DNA of 64,000 bases from Monarcha castaneiventris obscurior (lineage: Eukaryota > Chordata > Aves > Passeriformes > Monarchidae), in the NCBI GenBank assembly GCA_026261815.1, contig JAMPIT010000258.1, positions 13,197,501-13,261,500 of the forward strand, in the 5' to 3' direction. Under the pieces are notes generated by a model. The model made no database searches. It was not told the origin of the DNA and saw only the letters and a list, made by a program, of their open reading frames with translations. Made by a program: the position numbers and the translations under genes. This document shows positions 60,801 through 64,000 of the stretch, piece after piece (the first letter of the stretch is position 1; each line of letters begins with the position of its first letter).

Positions 60801-61435
60801 AGTGGTAACATCCAAAAGTGTGGCAGCTTTGTGCTTCAGTGTATGTGAGAAGAGCACAAACTACCTGTGCTAAGTAAACAGGAAAAAATGGAGCAAAAAA
60901 AGGTCAGCTACACTGCACGATGAGTTTTTAGATGAGAAAGTAGCACTCAAGTTCCCAACGTCCTTTTAATGGTTTGGTGAAATCTATTTTGTTTTCCCAG
61001 TAAAGTTGCTACACTGTGAATATTTTATCCAAGCAATTAAAGTAACTTTTTACTTACAAATTAGGCACAGAATATTTAAATATAAGTGAGAGAAGGAATA
61101 CTAGATATGATTATATCTGACAATGTGTTTCAAATTACAAGCAAAGCATGTGCATACATATATGAATACAGCTGTGGTTTCTCTTCAGCATTAGGTAATG
61201 TTCTTTTAATGAAAGAAAGGAGTGAAAGCTCCCGCTATTCTGTTCAAAGGAAGGGCATTTATATATTTTATACAGCACTCTTTATACTGCTGTGTTATGG
61301 TATGTAATATATTGGAACTTCTCAGTCTGCGATAGACCCCCAAAGGGTAGACATGTAGGTCTGAGAGATGAAAAAAATCAAAGACATGATCTCTTGACAG
61401 AATTATATAACCTTCTCACACTGCCTCTGAACTTC
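57860..61435. other. Non-coding stretch, no gene seen
   Basis: No supported gene. GC-richer patches at about 58090-58290 and 60440-60580 hold open frames of 114 and 67 codons without domain resemblance; the first patch ends in a CAGGTAC donor look-alike. Near 59365-59398 a TTTGAAATGG(G) unit is repeated three times. A run of 13 A lies near 59097-59109. Confidence 0.5.
59365..59398 (+). repeat. Three short tandem units (TTTGAAATGG)
   Basis: TTTGAAATGGG, TTTGAAATGG and TTTGAAATGGG follow in sequence, differing only by one G. Likely slippage. Confidence 0.85.
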
Positions 61436-61439
61436 ATTG

Positions 61440-61600
61440 AATCCTCGAGGTGACAGAAAGTTGGCAGGCTAAGTCGAAGCAGCTGCTGGTGATGGCATGG
61501 CTGAGATCTATGAATTTATTCGGTGTGATCAATGGCTGAATGCTTAACCACCCGAGCCATTGATCACCACACTGACCCCAGTTCCTGCTAAGTCCAGCAC
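61440..61600. other. CpG-retaining block with a 13-bp hairpin
   Basis: GTGATCAATGGCT (61525-61537) and AGCCATTGATCAC (61555-61567) are exact inverted arms around a 17-base loop. With a small bulge the pairing can extend outwards (GGTGT against ACACTG). Four CpGs (CTCGAGG, GTCGAAG, TTCGGTG, CCCGAGC) lie within 120 bases in a CpG-poor region. It could be a structured RNA, a dimeric binding site or the residue of a small inverted-repeat element. The stem is too short for a microRNA precursor as it stands. Confidence 0.5.
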
Positions 61601-62545
61601 GTTGCTGGGGAGGCTTTCAAAAGGAGGGAGTGGAAAATGGAAAGCAGGACATAAACAGCAAAGGGAGGAGAAAGACAGTGGCACAAGCCCTCCTCATAAA
61701 AGCTATTCAGGAAATTGCAAAGCTCAGTCCTATGTGCACGGTACTTGATCACACTGAAGCTTTGCTTTAAGGTGCATACCTGAATAAATGCTGAGAAATT
61801 CTGTTCTCTACGTAGTCTGGGATTGCCACTGGAGCCTACATTCCATGCAATTTCAATAAATGCTAGAGGTCTAGTTTCTCCATGCACCTTTGGCAGTCTC
61901 AACTATAATATGCACATGAACATGCACCTTAGTTTTTTATACTCTTTTCTCAAGTGTTCTTTAAAATATTGCATGTAATAAATAAAATATCAACACACAG
62001 TATATACCAAATTTTGCCGTAGAAAGCAACAGTATAGAAAGGGTACAAGTGAGTTTTACTAAATGCATTCTACTCATACTCAGAAATACTTTAACAATTG
62101 AATTGTTTCACAAAAGGAACTATTTCAGTCCAGTTGCATCATGAAAAATTACTTTGTTAGAATGGCAGAATAGATTTCCACATGCTTTAACTCTCATAGG
62201 ATTTATCTAATTTTCTCAGTTGACTAATAAAAATATATTTTACAGCTTTTAACTGCAGAACTTGGAAAACTCAAGTGGTCTTCAAGCGACCAGGCTGTAT
62301 TCCTTCTATCTTATGCATCTGGTTATTACTAAAGATGCTCCCAGTTAAACATTAGTAGTTTTTCTGCTACCCTTCATTGGGATAATGCAGTTTTATTATA
62401 GTACAGAATTTAAATGCACTGCGACTGCAGAAATTTCATTGTTGATACAGTAAGTAATGCCAAAAGAGAATTTAGTTCACTCCGTCGTAAGTGGGAATAA
62501 AACCACTTTTTCCACTAAAGTAATCATACATGAATATGAATACAC
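61601..62545. other. Non-coding stretch, no gene seen
   Basis: Ordinary AT-rich sequence. A 104-codon minus-strand frame at 61588-61902 has no domain resemblance. Confidence 0.5.
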
Positions 62546-62550
62546 ACAAG

Positions 62551-62606
62551 GGGCCCGATCCAGAAGTAAAAGTCTCTCCCAATAACTAGAAATCTGGATT
62601 TAGTCC
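62551..62606. mobile_element. Possible small ancient palindromic repeat
   Basis: GGGCCCGATCCAGAAGTAAA, AGTCTCTCCCAATAACT and ATCTGGATTTAGTCC resemble a short amniote palindrome of the form GGCCTGATCCAAAG...GTCTCCCATTGACTT...TTTGGATCAGGCCC. Both terminal words are recognisable, but the element is short and decayed. Confidence 0.4.
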
Positions 62607-62839
62607 AAAGAGCAGATCTGTCGAGCAAAACCAGTACATTTTTCACCGGTTCTTTTAAGCATGGAAGTGCCTCATAAAGTCAGAAGTCTTTGAGGCTGTT
62701 GTTTAATTTTAGGTTAGATTTGTTTCACAGAGCTCTATTCTGAAGGAAAAAATAGTTTCATATATACAAATTGTTTAGTTTCATATAGAAAAAACTATAT
62801 GAATCTACTACTTGCATTTAATATTCAGGAAGTGGTGAA

Positions 62840-64000
62840 AGTGCTGACCAAGACGCCTGTCCTTTACCAGCAGTCGTGGCTAAGCCAAGAGGTCCCGTTG
62901 ACAAGAGCTTAGCAAATATGACACCCATCTACACAAATGACTGGAAAGGAGAATCCAGGGAACTACAGGTCTGACCTCAGTGCTGGGGAAAGCCATGGAG
63001 CAGATCATCTTTAGTGCCATCAGAGAGCAGGTGCAGGACAAGCAGAGGATCAGGCCCAGCCAAAATGAGCTTATGAAAGGCAGGTCCTGCTTGACCAACC
63101 TGATCTCCTTCAGTGATAGGGTGGCCTGCTTTGTGGAAGAGAGAAAGGCTGTGAATATTTTCTGCCTAGACTTTAGTAAAGCCTTTGACAGTTTCCCACA
63201 ACATTCTCCTGAATAAACTGCCTTCCCATGATGTGGATGGATGCACTCTCCACTGACTTAAAAACTGGTTGTATGGCTGGGCCTGGAGAGTGGTGGTGAA
63301 TGGAGCTACACCCATGTGGTGGCTGGTCACTAGTGGGGTCCCCCAAGGCTCAGTGTTGGGGACAGTTCTGTTTAATATCTTTACTGATGATCTGAACTTG
63401 GGGATTGAGGGCACCCTCAGCCAGTTTGCAGATACCACCAAATTGTGTGGGAGTGCCAATCTCCTGGAGGGCAGGAGAGCTCTGAAGAAGGATCTGGATG
63501 GGCTGGATCAATGGGCTGAGGCCAATTGTGTGAGGTTCAACACCAAGTGCTGGATCCTGCATTTGGGTCATAACAACCCCATGCAGCACAACGGCCTTGG
63601 GGCAGAGTGGCTGGAAAGCTGCCCAGTGGAAAAGGACCAGGGGATGCTGGCTGACAGCATCTGAACATGAACATGAGCCAGCTGTGCCCAGGTGACCAAG
63701 AAGGCCAATGGCATCCTGGCCTGTGCCAGCAATAGTGTGGCCAGCAGCACCAGGGCTTGCCCTCCTGTGCTCAGCACTGGTGGGGCCACACCTCGAGTGC
63801 TGTGTCCAGTTCTGGGCCCTCAGTTTGGGAAAGATATTGAGGGGCTGCAGCTAGTCCAGAGAAGGGCAATGGAACTGGAACACAAATCTTATGAGGAGTG
63901 GCCAAGGGAGATGGTGGTGTTAAGCTTGGAGAAAAGGATGCTCAGGACTGACTTTATCACTCTACAACTACCTGAAAGGTGTTTGTAGATGTGTGTGGGG
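62840..64000 (+). mobile_element. CR1 LINE, 5'-truncated, broken reverse transcriptase, runs off window
   Basis: A large CR1 fragment covering much of ORF2. Recognisable blocks are LGKAMEQIIFSAI and IRPSQNELMKGRSC (about 62983-63090), LDFSKAFD (63166-63189), [11 protein letters not shown] (63329-63361), FADTTKL (63425-63445), [40 protein letters not shown] and LEHKSYEEWPRE (to about 63910). The family motif FADDTKL has lost its second catalytic Asp (Thr at 63434-63436). A two-base deletion near 63190-63200 shifts frame, a TGA replaces a Trp codon near 63256, and three TGA codons cluster at 63662-63677. The left boundary is approximate. The right end lies beyond the window, so the 3' UTR is not seen. 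The copy is dead. Confidence 0.95.
62980..63988 (+). pseudogene. CR1 ORF2 reverse transcriptase remnant
   Basis: This is the coding part of the CR1 copy. An intact CR1 ORF2 encodes an endonuclease followed by a reverse transcriptase that primes on a target nick and copies the element's own RNA. Only the reverse transcriptase domain from about the finger region onward is present; no endonuclease is visible. Three frame segments (62980-63216, 63269-63664, 63692-63988) together span the domain. The first and second are separated by the two-base deletion and a stop; the second and third share a frame but are split by in-frame stops. Further small in-frame deletions occur near 63541 (one codon) and after 63740. 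It cannot make an active enzyme. Confidence 0.9.

Noticed and set aside
1..64000. CRISPR array, operon, phage or other prokaryotic system
   Set aside because: The sequence is vertebrate nuclear DNA; no regularly spaced repeats, no dense coding and no ribosome binding sites.

Overview
This is a window of vertebrate nuclear DNA, almost certainly from a bird. It is AT-rich and CpG-poor, has no long open reading frame, and its recognisable interspersed repeats are fragments of CR1, the dominant LINE of birds and other reptiles. Older amniote repeats are also present: an L3-like CR1 relative, a MIR-like SINE tail, and decayed palindromic elements of a kind I associate with turtle and crocodile genomes. 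The low repeat density fits a bird better than a turtle or crocodile. I cannot name the species or the chromosomal locus.

No protein-coding gene, tRNA, rRNA or known microRNA could be supported. The window reads as a gene desert or the inside of a very large intron. Short open frames occur throughout, but none shows a recognisable domain, and those outside CR1 look like chance frames. The only recognisable coding sequence is the broken reverse transcriptase of a CR1 copy at 62840-64000, which runs off the right edge.

Layout: 1-2150 is plain AT-rich DNA with a 26-base T tract and a perfect 20-base alternating purine-pyrimidine palindrome. A short CpG-dense block at 2152-2300 is the best candidate for a constrained element or exon. 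2300-19100 is mostly featureless, with candidate conserved blocks near 6.4-6.7 and 13.9-14.1 kb, an ancient palindromic repeat near 7.2 kb and a TAG/TAA microsatellite near 17.9 kb. 19.1-31.4 kb holds a small GC-rich minisatellite, CR1 3' ends at 19.3 and 31.2 kb, an ancient L3-like LINE at 24.6 kb, a long CTTT/CT microsatellite at 28.7 kb and a 13-base-pair hairpin at 30.2 kb. 38.3-39.0 kb is a CpG-retaining block with a cluster of forkhead-type motifs, followed by a MIR-like SINE at 39.3 kb. 42.2 kb holds a CR1 3' end, 43.9-44.4 kb an octamer/SOX/homeobox-motif block, and 46.1-47.3 and 51.5 kb further ancient palindromic repeats. 53.6-53.9 kb is another candidate conserved block, 57.7 kb a clear CR1 3' end, 61.5 kb a 13-base-pair hairpin in CpG-retaining sequence, and 62.8-64 kb the large CR1 copy.

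There are no genes here to act together. If the window has a function it is most likely regulatory: several CpG-retaining, motif-rich blocks look like distal developmental enhancers, but that is inference and needs cross-species alignment. All LINE fragments and the SINE tail lie in the same (+) orientation, which weakly suggests that any host transcript would run on the minus strand. I found no new biological system.
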